A program made the position numbers and the translations under genes. 64,000 bases of DNA from Brachypodius melanocephalos (lineage: Eukaryota > Chordata > Aves > Passeriformes > Pycnonotidae), in NCBI GenBank assembly GCA_013398615.1, contig VZSR01001854.1:4498084-4562083 (forward strand). Direction: 5' to 3'. A model generated the notes under the pieces. It worked only from the letters and a program-made list of their open reading frames with translations, did no database searches and had not been told where the DNA came from. Within the stretch, counting starts at the first letter, position 1. The number at the start of each line of letters is the position of its first letter. Below, piece after piece: positions 50,241 to 62,987 of the stretch.

Positions 50241-53200
50241 AGTGCAGTGCTTATGAACTAAACAGAAATGGGAATGATAATCTGAAACTCATCCTGGACA
50301 CTGAAAACCAGGGATCTCAAGCCAAGAGCAATTCAAATTTTTTTTCCAGGCTGTCTGGGTTTGTTGTCAGCTTTAGCCCTTGTGTCTACATGAGCTGTAA
50401 ACTTTCAGTTTTCCTACGCTGTTACTTTCATTTTTAGATCCTTGAGTTGGTTGGAAGTGGAGTTACATGCACTAAAACATTTTTGGAAAGCAAGAGCTCC
50501 TGCATTTCATCTAATAAAGGACTTCAGAAATTTGTATTTTCCAGTTACACTACCTAACCTCATAAAATATAGTCTCTCTCCTTACAGAGATTGCCTTACT
50601 AATTTATTTTGATGATACATAATCTTAAACCAATTACATAAACTCCTTATAAGGTCTTATTTAACTTTAACTTTATAAATTTATCTTTATTTTGCTGTTG
50701 TGAGGAAAGCAAGGGACAGACCACAGCTCCTCCACTCTTCTGGCGTTACTGCATGTATAGGAAAGAGTTGCACTTGCTTTCCAGATCATTTTGGGACGTG
50801 TAGCTTGCATATTTCACTGTAATTACTCCTCTCTTCTGAATGTTGTGCCTTGAAGGGAGAAGCAGGCTAACATTAGGGACAAATGACTTTTAAAAATGAA
50901 TAAGCAGCACAGACAATGTTTGCTTAGTAAGGATGGGATGAGTTTTTTGGATTTGGAGGAGCTGCTATTTTTAAGCCATCATCTTCTATAAGCTTTTAAG
51001 AGAGAATAGAAGTGGATATGTTTCTGTGTTTTCACTGAATATTATCACACAGTAGGGTTTTTGTGAGGACTAAAAAGGACTTTTCTGTGCAGAGTGAATA
51101 TTGCTTTCTGCACCTGACAGCACCACGAATGCAGAAAAGATTAAATTGTTCTCCAGACACTGAAGACATTTGATGAAGAATATCCATACATTACTGCAAA
51201 TAATGAGGTATTTTCGTAAAATGAAATAAGGAAATAATTATTTGTTAATTTAAGAAATGATCCAAAATGTATTAGGCTTATTTTTGTATAATTTTTTCAA
51301 AGAAAATTAGCAAATAAATTTATGTTGTTGTTTCACTGGTTGAATTTTTTATGAAAACCATTTTCAAATTTTATGAAAAATACAAAGTCTAAATCACTCA
51401 TATCTAAGAAGAAACTACTGATGAAAATTTCTTCCAAGTGAGCTGGTTTTCACTCATTTGTTCTGGTCACCCAGAGGAATAGAAAAAATAATAGTTTTAA
51501 AAAATACTGAGTTTTTATTGCCCGGTTGAGTCAGAAAAGGGAGAAGGATAGAAATCCTCAAATGAAAAAGTCATATAGGCACAGCAATCGTAACTCCATT
51601 GTGTGTGATTAAGCATGGGAACAGGTATGGACAGCTGCTTTATTCTCACCAGTGCTCTCACTGTGTTAGTAGACACTCACAAATGAGTCAACAAATTAGT
51701 CAGTGTTTACCATTTAAAAACATATTGCTCATCACTTCTGTTTTAGGAAAGGTTTGGTTACATTTAATCCTTCTAATCTCTTGATTGTACAGAATTATTC
51801 TGAGGCACGTTACCTTCCTCCCCACTGAACTCAGACAACACGACACTATCTTGTTTTTCCTGTAATCAGGAGCTAATGGGGACTACACAAACTGCTCCCT
51901 TCACTCTACCCCATTCTTCTCCACCTCCCTCTGAGGCAATCAAACTGTGTAATCATTAGAGAGACTAATCGAGACAACAGGATTAAGATCCAGAAGCTCA
52001 CTGTAAGCCTCTGCTGAATAGTTATCTCTAAATAGGCCAGGAATAGAAGCACGAGTGAGTCAGAAGTTCTCTAAGAAAATCATAGATCTAGTGGGAAAGA
52101 AGGATATAAACTTGGGTTTTGCTGATTGCATGAGGCTTGTATGTGAGGCTTCAGCTACAGTACAGACAGCAGGTGCATTTCCCTTTTTAAAGGATACATG
52201 CTCATTTTAAAAATCTCTCATCATTCATATTTGGTAGCTGTTTGCCCTCACCTGTTTCAAAGCATTCATTGCTATGTAAGAATTCTTTTTGTATGTGCAT
52301 ACAGGGATGGTGTGGAAGTCAGCTTTCATGTCTGTGAGTGCTTATTCAGTGGAAGATGTTTCAGAACCTGAAGTGTAAAGTGTTATTAGGAATAGTCAAA
52401 AGCTTTGTGACATGTAAGAAGTAATGTATATAGAGCCCAGTCTGAGGAGAAAAGGAGAAGCAACTCCTAGTTCTCTGCATGTTTGAGAGTGCGTCCATGT
52501 GAGAGTGCTAGTCTTTATAAAAATAATCTGCAAGCATAAAGAAATGAGCTGTGCAAAAGAACAGAAGAAATAAAAGGGGAGAAAATAAAGATCCAGAGAG
52601 GCTGGGGGGAAATAGCTTTCAGCTGTTCATTGGTAAAGATATTAGAACTAAATAACAGTCTGGATTGTCAGAAACTCCTTATAAGCTTATTTGTTTACTT
52701 ACTTTTAAGAGAAGACATGTTTATATTTGGCAGTGCTTCTAAAACTAAAGAAATGTGTAGCGGTCTTTAAAAGAAGAGAAACTAAAGATAAAATGTTGAT
52801 CTTTAAATTTATTTTAGTAGTTCATATTTGCATGCATATGCATTTATATACAAGCAGTTAACGCTCGAGTGAGGGAGGGAGGAAAAACACGGCATGTGTG
52901 TGTCTGTCAGTTTGTGTGAGAACGTGAATTCATGTTACCTGAATGAAAAATGAATTGTGTGTACTGCAGTGGGTAATGGACAATGCTAAATGTACTGCCC
53001 AGCTACCGGCTAAAAATGAAGAGTTTTCTGGTTTTCTTGTCAGTAATTAAGTGGTGACTCATTTAGAAAATCTCTCATGGTAATTCAATAAATTTTCTAA
53101 TTTAGCGACAGGGTCTTTGTTTCCTGATAGTGTCAAATATTTTGCTATGCACATTTGTGTTATGGATAATTTTGCCAAGAAACTATTATTTGCCAATATA

Positions 53201-53289
53201 CTAATGTCAACAAATTTGTAAAAGAAGTAAGAAAAGGAAAGGATGCCTGGGCTGTTAGGAAAGTACAAAGTTGCTATACTAACGTGCAC

Positions 53290-53560
53290 AGACACGAGAG
53301 AATATTATAGGCTCTGCTGAGCATTCCTCAGAGGTGTTAACGACTTTAAGCCTGTCAAGAATGTCTCCAGCTTGTACAGCAAAGACAATTCAACAGTTTA
53401 ATAAAAAGGTGTAACATTTCCTACAGGTGAGCTCAAGTGATCAAAGGCTATAATAGAGCTTTTGTTACTTCATTCAAAGAATGCATTCTGGAGTTTAACC
53501 TTTGCTTTTGATGTAATGTCATCTTTGAATGCTAACAGCCTTTTCTAGGAAGGATTAAGT
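53290..53560. promoter_or_regulatory. Candidate conserved non-coding block
   Basis: High-complexity, repeat-free sequence with a near-palindromic GCTGAGCATTCCTCAG stretch, two ATCAAAGG or CTTTGAT-type TCF/LEF-like words (near 53440 and 53506-53530), and a TTCAAAGAATGCATTC word. These features resemble deeply conserved developmental enhancers. Inference only. Confidence 0.28.
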
Positions 53561-54035
53561 TGTTTGAAGTGTTTTTTGGTCTTTATTTAGGACCTGGCTT
53601 TGAAAACGAAAGAAAGTGTGGAGTAACGTGCTATAAATTATGGAAAGGCTTCAAACAATATCTAGAAGAATAAACTCATGAGGGAGAAGGTCAGGACTGG
53701 ACAGTTGAATTTGGTCAACAAAGTTTATGTTCAACATGGATGTCTGGAGTTCATTTATGCAAGAAAACCCTTTTGGCTGAGAATATTTGTGAAATGCCAC
53801 CAACTGGTCCATCTTTGTGGATACTGTACTTGCATTTCCATCCTGGAAATGGACCAACAATCAGCAGTAGATAATAATAACAAAGTTGACAGACCCGGGA
53901 TCTGCTCTGTCTGAAGGATGTTTCTGTTCTTGAGGCAGAGATATATTTCCTCCTAAACCCTCATGAGATTTCACCTAAGCATTTATGTTACTATTACCAA
54001 GCCTCTGACTGTGGCTGCTGATGACCTGTGTGAGG

Positions 54036-54063
54036 TTTTATTTATTTATTATTTATTTATTTT
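54036..54063. repeat. (TTTA)n short microsatellite
   Basis: About six TTTA or TTA units in a row, slightly imperfect. Confidence 0.8.
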
Positions 54064-56160
54064 GGGCTAGCAAGGAATGGTGACTTTTGCCACCTTGTTT
54101 TAAACCTATTTCAAATACATGTTAGGGTCTATGGTCACATGTCCAGCATCCCTGCAGATGCAAAGGTAGAAGCCATATCATCACTGGATCCTCCCAGCGC
54201 TCTTAATAAGCACTCCCACCTCCACTTTCTCCTCCTGAAAATGCAGCCCAGCAAGCAGAACACCTAATTTCCATATGCTCTCCTGATACAGGGAAAAGCA
54301 GAGATACTGAAAAGTAATATGAGGCATGACTTTTAAATAAATTCCAATATGATGCCATCAAATATTGAGCAAAATATATAGAAAAAAATGAACGGAAGTG
54401 ACAGCAGGAAAGACATGCTGGTGCTTTGTTTCTGAGTTATGAAACCAGACAGAGAAAGTTGATAAATTCTAGTAGTTATCACCAATTAATTGATTGTCTT
54501 GGCCTGGAAATGCTAATATATCTCCATTCTCTGGCATAAAGTAGTTTAGGTTGTCTTTAGAAGCATCTGTCTTGACAAAGAAACCAGAACGTTAGAGAGT
54601 GTTACAAAGCAGTTTTAGGCAAGAGTGTAAGTTGTGGGGAAATTCATAAATTCTACATTTTGAAGCAACAATTTGGGCTTGAGGCAGGCAGTAATACTTC
54701 CAGGTTTCTGGAGCATGCTATACTTTCAAAGTCTGAAATAGAAGGCCATGGAAATAGGAAGGGAATTTTAAAAAATGCTCCCTTGCCTGATGTTTGTTTC
54801 TCCACCCCTCCCCACTGTGACTTTCCAACACTAGAGAACAGATGTGGATCCTAGGAAAAGGACTTCAAGAGACTCATTTCAGATTGCCAGAAACAACAGC
54901 ATTGTGCCATGTTTTAAAGTTTAGGATGAGGTTCACTCACACAATTCTTTGCCTTCATCTCAGTTTTTCTGCAAAGTTGGCACTGGCACTTCAAACTAGT
55001 AATCCTCTGGTTGTGCATCAATTCCTGTCCACTGCCACAGCTCCAAAGTGTTTCATAAATAAGCAGTGGAATTTATTTGTGCCTTTGAAGTTTTTGCACA
55101 CAAATGGAACACAGATATGAGACTTAATTCAGCACTACAGCCTTGTGAGGGTGTAGGCAGCTGGGTCAGAACAATGTGAACGTCTGCTGAAGCACTGCCA
55201 CTGCTGGAAGGTGCAGCATGGAGATGTTATGAGTGAAGATCACAAGTAAAATGCAATTCTGTTCAGGCAACTGAATCTTTCACAAACATGGCTTTTCAGT
55301 CCTCATTTCTTATCGTACATGACTTCTTTTCCCAGCCAATAGGGAAAGTCTGTCTTTCCTCATGGTAAGGATGATCTTCAAGGAAGGCCTTCAGACTCTG
55401 GGCTTCATCAGAAAATGCAGACTGGAAACAAGTGTCAAGAGAACTGGAAGAGAGAAGGGAAAGCAGTCTTCTTAATGGTGCCAGAATTACAAGGCTGCTC
55501 AGTTACATGCATTTCATCTCTTGGGCTGACACTGAAGACAGATGAGGTGAAGGGATCCAAAAGAATGATTCTGTGCATCCAAGTGTTCTAAGTTTCTTAC
55601 CCTGTTTTCTCACAGTGACAACATGAAACTTTCTGCCTTGGCCTGCCTTAAAGCAGAACATTGCCACATGTCTTTTATGAACCATTTTTAATGAATGCCA
55701 CCAGAAAAAAACATTCTAAGAGTAAAATGTGGGTTTATTTCTGGGAGTTGCAAATTTTGTCACAATGGACATATTATAAATGAATATAGTCATTATGTAT
55801 ACTATTTAAAGCATGTATATGTACCTATAGAAGAGCATAAAAAATTCAGAAATCTGTTCATCTGTTCAATAAACTTTTAGGCAACAAACTTTGTGGGGAT
55901 TTTGTGGATGTTTGTTTTCCTTTGTAATGCATTTATTTTTTTTTCAATTCTGTTATTTCATTGGTATTCCTCTATCATTTAGATTGAAAATGGCCTTCCT
56001 CTGTTTTAATATTGAATATGAATATTGGTCTCACTACCTCAGACAAGAGCAGTAGAATCTGTAGAGAGAGGAAAGTTATACATTTAAGGAAAAAAATCCC
56101 CATTTTAAGTTATGGGCATATGTAGACATGGGAAATTTGTAGTATCTCTGTTTTTCATAT

Positions 56161-56188
56161 ACTATATGAATATACTGATTCATATAGT
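56161..56188. repeat. Perfect 10-base inverted repeat
   Basis: ACTATATGAA and its exact reverse complement TTCATATAGT are separated by 8 bases. It is AT-rich and small. Confidence 0.7.
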
Positions 56189-56559
56189 TTTCATAATAGA
56201 TGAGAAAGATGAGGAAAAATCCTATCTCTCCTGAAGACAGAGGTTGCAGGACATCACTCTAAAACACTTCTCCAGACCTCATTTTTCAACATCAGATGGA
56301 TTACTTGCCAGTGCAGACACACTGAATACTGAAAAGTAAGTGCAATATATACATAAACACATGCGAAAGGCCATGTGGTCCATGGGAAGGAATCCTACCT
56401 CTACAATTCTTAAAAAGTCTCAAACACTTTGATTTATAAGGCCTTATCCAATGTATTATTGTATACCTTTTAGGTTGTCCATTTTTATGTCCCAAATATG
56501 TCTTGCACAAAATATGTTGGACAACTTATTCAAAAGTACCCAGCTGAAATTGGTGTTTG

Positions 56560-56960
56560 AAGAAGCAAAACACGGTGTGTTCGGTTTAGACACCACTTCA
56601 TTTCCATTTCCGTAACTATTAGAGAAAATAGACTTCTACAGGATTAGAAGTAAATTAACATTTTTATTGCTGTTAGCTATGATTCCAGTTTTTGGATAGT
56701 GCAGGCTAACATGTGAGTTTGAGAACCGCATATTAAAATTTGTTTGTTTTCTCCTGGTAATACCAACAAATCCATATAAATACTGCTCACGTGAACGAAA
56801 TTACTTATGCTGCACAACTTTCAGGAATCGTATTGTTTTAAATTGAGATATTGTTAGCCAGCATATGTAGTGATTCATTTTTATGAGCTCTGGGTGTCTT
56901 TCATCATCAGTATCATTTTTTCCCCACGTTATTAAGAGGGGTTGTTTTTTTTTTTTATGA
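56560..56960. promoter_or_regulatory. Candidate conserved non-coding block
   Basis: CpG sites are kept at several points (near 56575, 56581, 56611, 56728, 56790, 56796, 56829, 56926) in otherwise CpG-poor DNA, together with a CACGTG E-box (GCTCACGTGAACG near 56787) and TATAAATA and TTAAATTG words. The composition resembles constrained enhancer DNA. No alignment was possible. Confidence 0.3.
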
Positions 56961-57822
56961 GAAGAGGCTGCTGATCCTGTGGAAATGTTTGAGGGAATAA
57001 AACAAAGACATATCTTGAGTGAATGTGTTCATTTTATGGATAAATCCATGCTATAATTTTACTTATAGAAGCATCCATGAATACTAAGCAGTGTTCACTT
57101 CTTTATATCTTTGCTCATAGAGAAGTGGTTGAGGTTTCTGACAAGACAACAAAAAATCCTGTCAAATAATTGTAAAAGCTTCCTTTCTGAACCAACTATT
57201 TGCAGCTTTTACTACTGCTGATGAAAGAAATAGAGGTGTTTTATATTTAAATGTTTATTTCATATGTATCATGATAATGAATGTTTTACTGTAATAGTTG
57301 ACCTTAAACCATGCCACAGGGATTTTTTTTTCATAAATTCCTACTCAGTGGAAGAGTAAACGGTTTTATATTATGGAAATTCAGATAGCTATGCCTCCTG
57401 TAGAAAAGCAAATTAACTGACTGGAATGCCCCAACTTTTACATCAAATTATCATTTTATTGTCCTTTTTTCTAGTTCTGCTGGTCACACATTCTTTTTCA
57501 TATTATTGTGGAAATAAAGTGTAAATAGTAAAATATGCTTGGTTACCACACAAATCTGCATACCTCTAACTGTATATTGCAAAAGGAATGGTTAAAAACT
57601 TATTTAGTATCTTGCAGTGCCTTATGAAATTCCTAAGGCAGAGTGAGGCTGCTGCCTTTATTAGCAACAAGAACTGTGGGGTTTGTTTTGTACTTATAAA
57701 TTGCAAAAAAATTGTAAAAACATTTTTACTCTGAATTCAATTCTAAGGAAACCTAATTCCAAAATATATTTGGTTAGGGAGGAGAATTGGTGATAGTTGC
57801 AGTGTTTCTTTGTCTTCATAGG

Positions 57823-57836
57823 AAAAAAAAAAAAAA
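57823..57836. repeat. A14 homopolymer
   Basis: Fourteen consecutive A. No retroposed source sequence was recognised immediately upstream. Confidence 0.85.
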
Positions 57837-58127
57837 GCTTAAAACTTAGGTACAAAGGTAGAATTAGAAAAATATAGAGTTCACTTTTCTAATTTTTCAA
57901 GCTATTAAAGGAAATTATTCTCCACACACTTAGGTAGAAACTTTCTGGACAGATATATTATTAAGGTCTGTAGACTCATCTGAAATATTTTCTTATTGTT
58001 GTAATTCCAGTTTTCCATGGACTTCTCAGCTGGATTAATTTCAATGTGAGGAGCAAGTATGAAAAAACCCTGGACGAATTTTTTAGATTTTTGAAGTTCA
58101 TGCTGTCCAGGTAGCTACTTACATGTT

Positions 58128-58545
58128 TTCCTCCTCTGGTGCAGCTTGAGACTATGTCCTTCCATCCTGTCACTGGTTTCCTGGGAGAAAAGGCCGACCT
58201 TCACCTGGCTACAACGTCTTTGCAGGGAGAGGGTGCTAAGGTGCCCCCAGCCTTCTTTTCTCCAGGTTAAACACCACCAGCTGGCTCCATCAGTCACTCC
58301 TCACAGTATTTGTGCTCCAGACCCTTCAGCAGTGCTCCACAGACCCCTCTTAGCACACCCGTGTCCTTCCTGAACTGAGGAGCCCAGAAATGGACAGAGC
58401 ACTTGAGTGTCACCTCACCAGTGCCAAGGACAGAGGGAGAATCACTTTCCTGCTCCTGCTGGCCACTTATTCCTGATACAGGCCAGGATGCCTTTGGCCC
58501 TCTTGGCCACCTGGGTCAATTGTGGTCAAACATTCCTGTATGTCA
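58128..58545 (-). mobile_element. CR1 LINE fragment, minus orientation
   Basis: The + strand carries the antisense of a CR1 3' region: GCAGCTTGAGACTATGTCC, ACCTTCACCTGGCTACAAC, TCTTTTCTCCAGGTTAAAC, TGTGCTCCAGACCCTTCA, GTGTCACCTCACCAGTGCC, CCTGATACAGGCCAGGATGC and CTCTTGGCCACCTGGG, in the standard order. The expected 3' terminal block is missing at the left edge and the ORF2 region is missing at the right, so both ends are cut or too diverged to see. Coordinates are approximate. It belongs to a different CR1 subfamily or region from the copy at 49857. Confidence 0.85.
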
Positions 58546-59511
58546 TGAAAGAGCTGTGCCTCTGCAGGCTAATGCTAGATGCTGTTCTTAACCAAGCAGC
58601 TCACTAACTCATGCATCAATGATAAATAGGATGTCTGATAAGGTTCGTAACATCATAGCTTCTCTTTGGCAAAGTAAGCCAGTTCTGGGCAATGTGAGGA
58701 TAGGGGGAGATGAGACAGACTATAAAGCTTCTCACCTGGAGCAGAGGAATTTTTTTTTTCTCCCATAGTTGTGTCAAAACATGTTTTCAGCTTCTGTGAT
58801 TTTTCCTAATCCTGTATGTTCCTTTCAGCTGTTTCAGCATGCAGGGCATGTTTACAGGGAAGATAATGTAGGCAGGATCACTAGCTGGTTATAAGAGTTA
58901 TTCATAGCTCTGTGCATAAGTAAGGATGAACAGAAGAGTTTATTTTCTTGACAAGATTCACTGTCTTGGTTAGATGGAGTAGGTTTAGTGTGTTGTCCTA
59001 ATCCAGCCCTTACAAACAAGATATTTATTCAGCAAATCCCTTGCAATGGATTAAAATCTTAACCTTTTGAGTCCCTTAGCATGAAGATAAAATCACAAGC
59101 AGAGGCAGTCTTGAAAATATTTCTTGGTGGTATATCAATATTTGAAAAGGAGTTTATATATCTTAAAGCAAGATAAAAAAATCTTACAGTATAAAAATAT
59201 TGAACATGACAGAAAATATTTATTTGTGGGAAAAAATAACTAGTAAAAAATACATATTAACAAGTTGCTCTCATACAGGAGTTATTAAGGGAGTCTTTCC
59301 AATTGAAATCTACAAAATTATATTCATTTAAGACTCTTGATAGGTCAAGAAAAGCTACTGACAACTCAGGGCAGCACTTCCTTGTATAGATAAATGATTA
59401 AACTAACCTTTGATCCAATTCATCTTTTTACACCAAATTCAGAGTAATCTTTGCTTTTACAATGTCTTTAATAATTATATTCTCTCCTGATGAAATTTCT
59501 TCTTCTTCTTT

Positions 59512-59570
59512 TTTGTTTGTTTGTTTGTTTGTTTTGGGGTTTTTTTTGGTTTCTTTTTTTTTTTATTTTG
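59512..59570. repeat. (TTTG)n and T/G low-complexity tract
   Basis: Six TTTG units followed by GGGG, a T8 run, GGTTTC and a T11 run. Simple repeat. Confidence 0.9.
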
Positions 59571-60189
59571 GGGAGGAGGTGTTCTATCATTCTGCGTGGT
59601 AGTAATATTATTACTGTTTTGTATTGAAGACTTTTTTCCTATAGAAACTTGAGAAAATGATTAATTTATGAGAATTGTTTTGAGACATATTTTAAAAAGT
59701 TTCAGCTATGTTAGGAAAAAAAAGGCTTTCCTCTCAGAACAAGGGAATATTTTTTCTGTAAATACCAATCTTAGTTATGCTCCTACAATGAAGAGTGAAG
59801 ATCATGGAGATGAGGTGTGACTATAAGTATTTATTTAGATTTGGACACAAAAGTTTGAGGTGCTAAGCTATATGGTAGACAGAAGCAAAGTTGCCTTTGC
59901 CAAAGAAGTGTCTTACTATATATCAAAATGAGACACTATTGTATTTCAAGAAATAATCCATAATTCCACAAATATTTAAATATTGCTGGGTGCTAAATTT
60001 CAAGCAGACCAAGAGAATATGCAACTGAGATCCCAAAGAAGCCAGTTATTTAAATACCATAGTAGCAAACCCTGGCCAGTTTTTTTTTGAGCATCAGAAA
60101 ATACTTCTTTCCAAAGTTAACTAGCCTTGCTCGGACTTTAACCTTGTCTGTATTGGTTACAAATAGTCACTGGCTTTCCTTGTACAGAT

Positions 60190-61200
60190 TCTAGACTAAG
60201 AGGCTGGACCCTTTTCTGTTTTATGTCTGTTGGCCTCTTATTCTCTCATCCAAGAAGTGAAAAACCTCTTGATGCGCAGTCAGCAGCGTGGTACATGATA
60301 TAGCAGGGATGCTGTGGGTAGCAAACCACTGCTTCAGAGGTGGCATGTGAATAATTGCTGTTGAGCTGTTGGAGTTGCCAATCTGGCACGCAGGATGGTG
60401 CCTGCTGAAGAGTGCAGCCGTGCTAGGAAAAGCCATCATTCCCTGCCCGTCCTTTCTGTGTGCGGGGCGGGCACATTCCAGGACCCGGTAGGCTTTTTGT
60501 TCACTATCACTATCACTCATAAGCAGCTGTCACACGTCGTATTTTCCATCCTTTCAAGCATCAGATGTGGTACTACTGAATAGCTGCAGCGCATTGATTC
60601 TGGAGCGCTGCTTACGCCGGGTTGCTGAGTGACTATTAGCTGTGGCAGGTCGACAGACTCCTTCCCAGTAGTACTCCTAAGGGGGTCCTCAGAAAAAAAG
60701 GCAGAATGATTTTTGAAGTTTCTTTTCTCTATCTGTCTGCCAAGAGCTTCCAAAAATAACCCCTATTGCTCCTGCTATTAGAGCTGAGGCTGGAGCTATG
60801 CACTTGGGGAGCGTTCACTGAGCTCAGCGTGGATCCTGGCATTTCAAAGCCTCTGCTGCTCCATCCGTAATTCAAGCAGAAAAGTACTTACACCCCTTGC
60901 CCTGCAGTGGGCCAGGCCAACTGTCCTGATGAATTTACAGGCTTTAACGTCTCACAGCCACTTAGCATTAAGCATGACTCCTTCTGACCCCCAGCCCTCC
61001 CAGGCTGGAACAACAGGCCGTTCGGTGCCTTACTTAATTGGTAAGGCAAGATAATAATGAGAGTAAAAGAGACACGAAGACAGATCATGCCTAAATGAAC
61101 ACGAGGGAGCTTAACCAGCAGGAATAAGAATAACTGAGATCTTGTGCCTATTGTTTGCATAAAGTCCAGTTTTTATAAATGCAGCTTATCAACACTTCAA
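60190..61200. promoter_or_regulatory. CpG-retaining regulatory-looking block
   Basis: About 16 CpG sites lie between 60260 and 60660, the highest local density in the window, together with a GC box GGGGCGGG at 60464-60471. Words such as GAGCGCTGCTTACGCCGGG and GCAGGTCGACAG give high complexity. The left part overlaps a minus-strand 99-codon open frame that begins MSDSDSEQ, but its start context is poor and no donor or acceptor supports it. It could be a conserved enhancer or an orphan CpG-island promoter. Inference from composition. Confidence 0.38.
60464..60471. promoter_or_regulatory. GC box (Sp1-type)
   Basis: Exact GGGGCGGG match within the CpG-retaining block. Sp1-family sites often mark CpG-rich promoters and help keep them unmethylated. 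Function is inferred. Confidence 0.35.
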
Positions 61201-62960
61201 TCACACTTATAAATGCACAGAAAAGGAAGAATTCAGTTGCTTGTGACACAAGGAGTAAGGATGATTGCACAACACAGGTTGAGCTTCTGCATATCTTTCC
61301 AGAACAAGGAAAAAAAGATCATGTACACTTTTTCTTTCCCCCCCAAAGTCATCAGAATGGGACTGCAGTTTTTTTTTTTTTTAATTACAAAAGCAGCAAT
61401 TTAGCAACACAAAGGAAATAAAAATTCATCTTTGTACATCTAAATGTATTTTAAAACTGACTCTGCAGAACCAAGGTCTTTACAACTTTTATAAAAGCAA
61501 TATTCTAGCCTTTTTTGGATTCCTTAAAAGTGGTTATCAAGATAAATGAGAACAGTGGTGTGTAATTTCAAAAATGTAATTGGTTTTCTCTCTAGCTTTC
61601 TCTAAGCATTTTCAAGGTCACCCATAAAAAGGGGACAGATAAACCTACAATCCAAGTCTTCTCCTGGTGTTCCATGCCAGTGCATATTACCGCCTGGACA
61701 AAAGTCTTATAACTTCTTGAATTGTTCATTTCTGCTTTTCCCACCTTCTCAAAAGAGGGTATGAAACTCCTACAAATTTGCATATCATGACATAACATTA
61801 AACCTCTGGGTGTCCATGAAGCAAAGTAAACTTGCATATATTTTGAAGAACAACTGCAAATGGATGAACAAATTTTATTTCCCTGTCATCTGCAGTGTGT
61901 ATCAATTCTGGTTTGCTTCTTCAGTCTGATGTATAAAGAATGGGCCTGTTAAGAGAGGCTGCAAAATTGGAGCTCGTGTTCTCTGTGCGCTATCTTCAGG
62001 CCCGCTCTAGGACGTGATTGCCTGCCAGTGAATTTGTCCTCCCTTCTGCTTGGGCCACATTTGAGTAGCTCCTATTTTCATTCTCACCCTAAGATTCTTC
62101 TCTGGAGGGTGTCAGGTACAGACAACACTGGTGCTGCACTGTTCCTATGACCACCCATGGGCTGTTGAAAGGTTTCTTGTGACAGCATCCCTTGATGTCC
62201 CACCAAATTGGCCCCATCTGCCAGACCATGAGAATGCCAGTAGGATACAGTAAGAAAGGGAATATGTAGGTGCCATGGTGGGCATTATCTGTGGGAGTAG
62301 AAAATGTGATAGAAACATCCTATAAATAGTTACACAACTTCATGCCGTATCTTTGCTGGAGGCTGTGGTTCTAGAAGCTGGATAATTTCAATCATCACCA
62401 AAGGAAATGCTGAAACTCCTCACAGGAAGAGAACACACCATTAGTATGTTTCAAATTTTCAAGATGATCCTCTTAAATCACTGTTATGACTGCTTTGCAC
62501 TAGTTTCCTTAGCCCAAGAAGGTTTGCAATATCTTAAAAAAGACACGAAGAACAAAACTCCAATATTTTCTTGGTACCTTTATATCACAAATAAATGGCC
62601 ACTCTGCTCTTACACTTTGGGCTTTGTGATAGAGGCCTGTAGGAAACCTGAAAAATTGTCTAGGAAAGCAGACTGGATAGAAATAGAGAAGTGGAAACAA
62701 AGTTGATTTTTTCTGATAAGTTCATTTTGTGGATTTATTTTTTTGATTGAAAGAAATTTCATAGTCATATTTTTGTAGCCAAAATTTATTCTCAGTGCCA
62801 GAGGCCTTCCGTAACAGCTGCCTGATCAACTTTCATCATCATGTGAAGCATTTGTGAAGAGGAAGAGTATTACTATAACTGAATATTACATCTCTTACTT
62901 GGGTGGTAAAAGAAGACTCAGTACTCTATATTTTGTCAGCTCAGGTACCCTAGGCTACAC

Positions 62961-62987
62961 TCTTGACTCTCAAGAATAGAGTCAAGA
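62961..62987. repeat. Perfect 10-base inverted repeat
   Basis: TCTTGACTCT at 62961-62970 and its reverse complement at 62978-62987 enclose a 7-base loop. Small. Confidence 0.65.

Larger units (their letters stand above)
50241..58127. other. Intergenic DNA with two regulatory-looking blocks
   Basis: No gene was recognised. It contains the candidate blocks at 53290-53560 and 56560-56960, a (TTTA)-type tract at 54036-54063, a 10-base inverted repeat at 56161-56188 and an A14 run at 57823-57836. A (TG)-rich imperfect tract lies near 52892-52920. The remainder is ordinary AT-rich sequence. Confidence 0.5.

Noticed and set aside
60221..60520. Minus-strand open frame beginning MSDSDSEQ
   Set aside because: The start has a poor Kozak context and the acidic beginning comes from a small ACTATC repeat. 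Kept only as part of the regulatory block.
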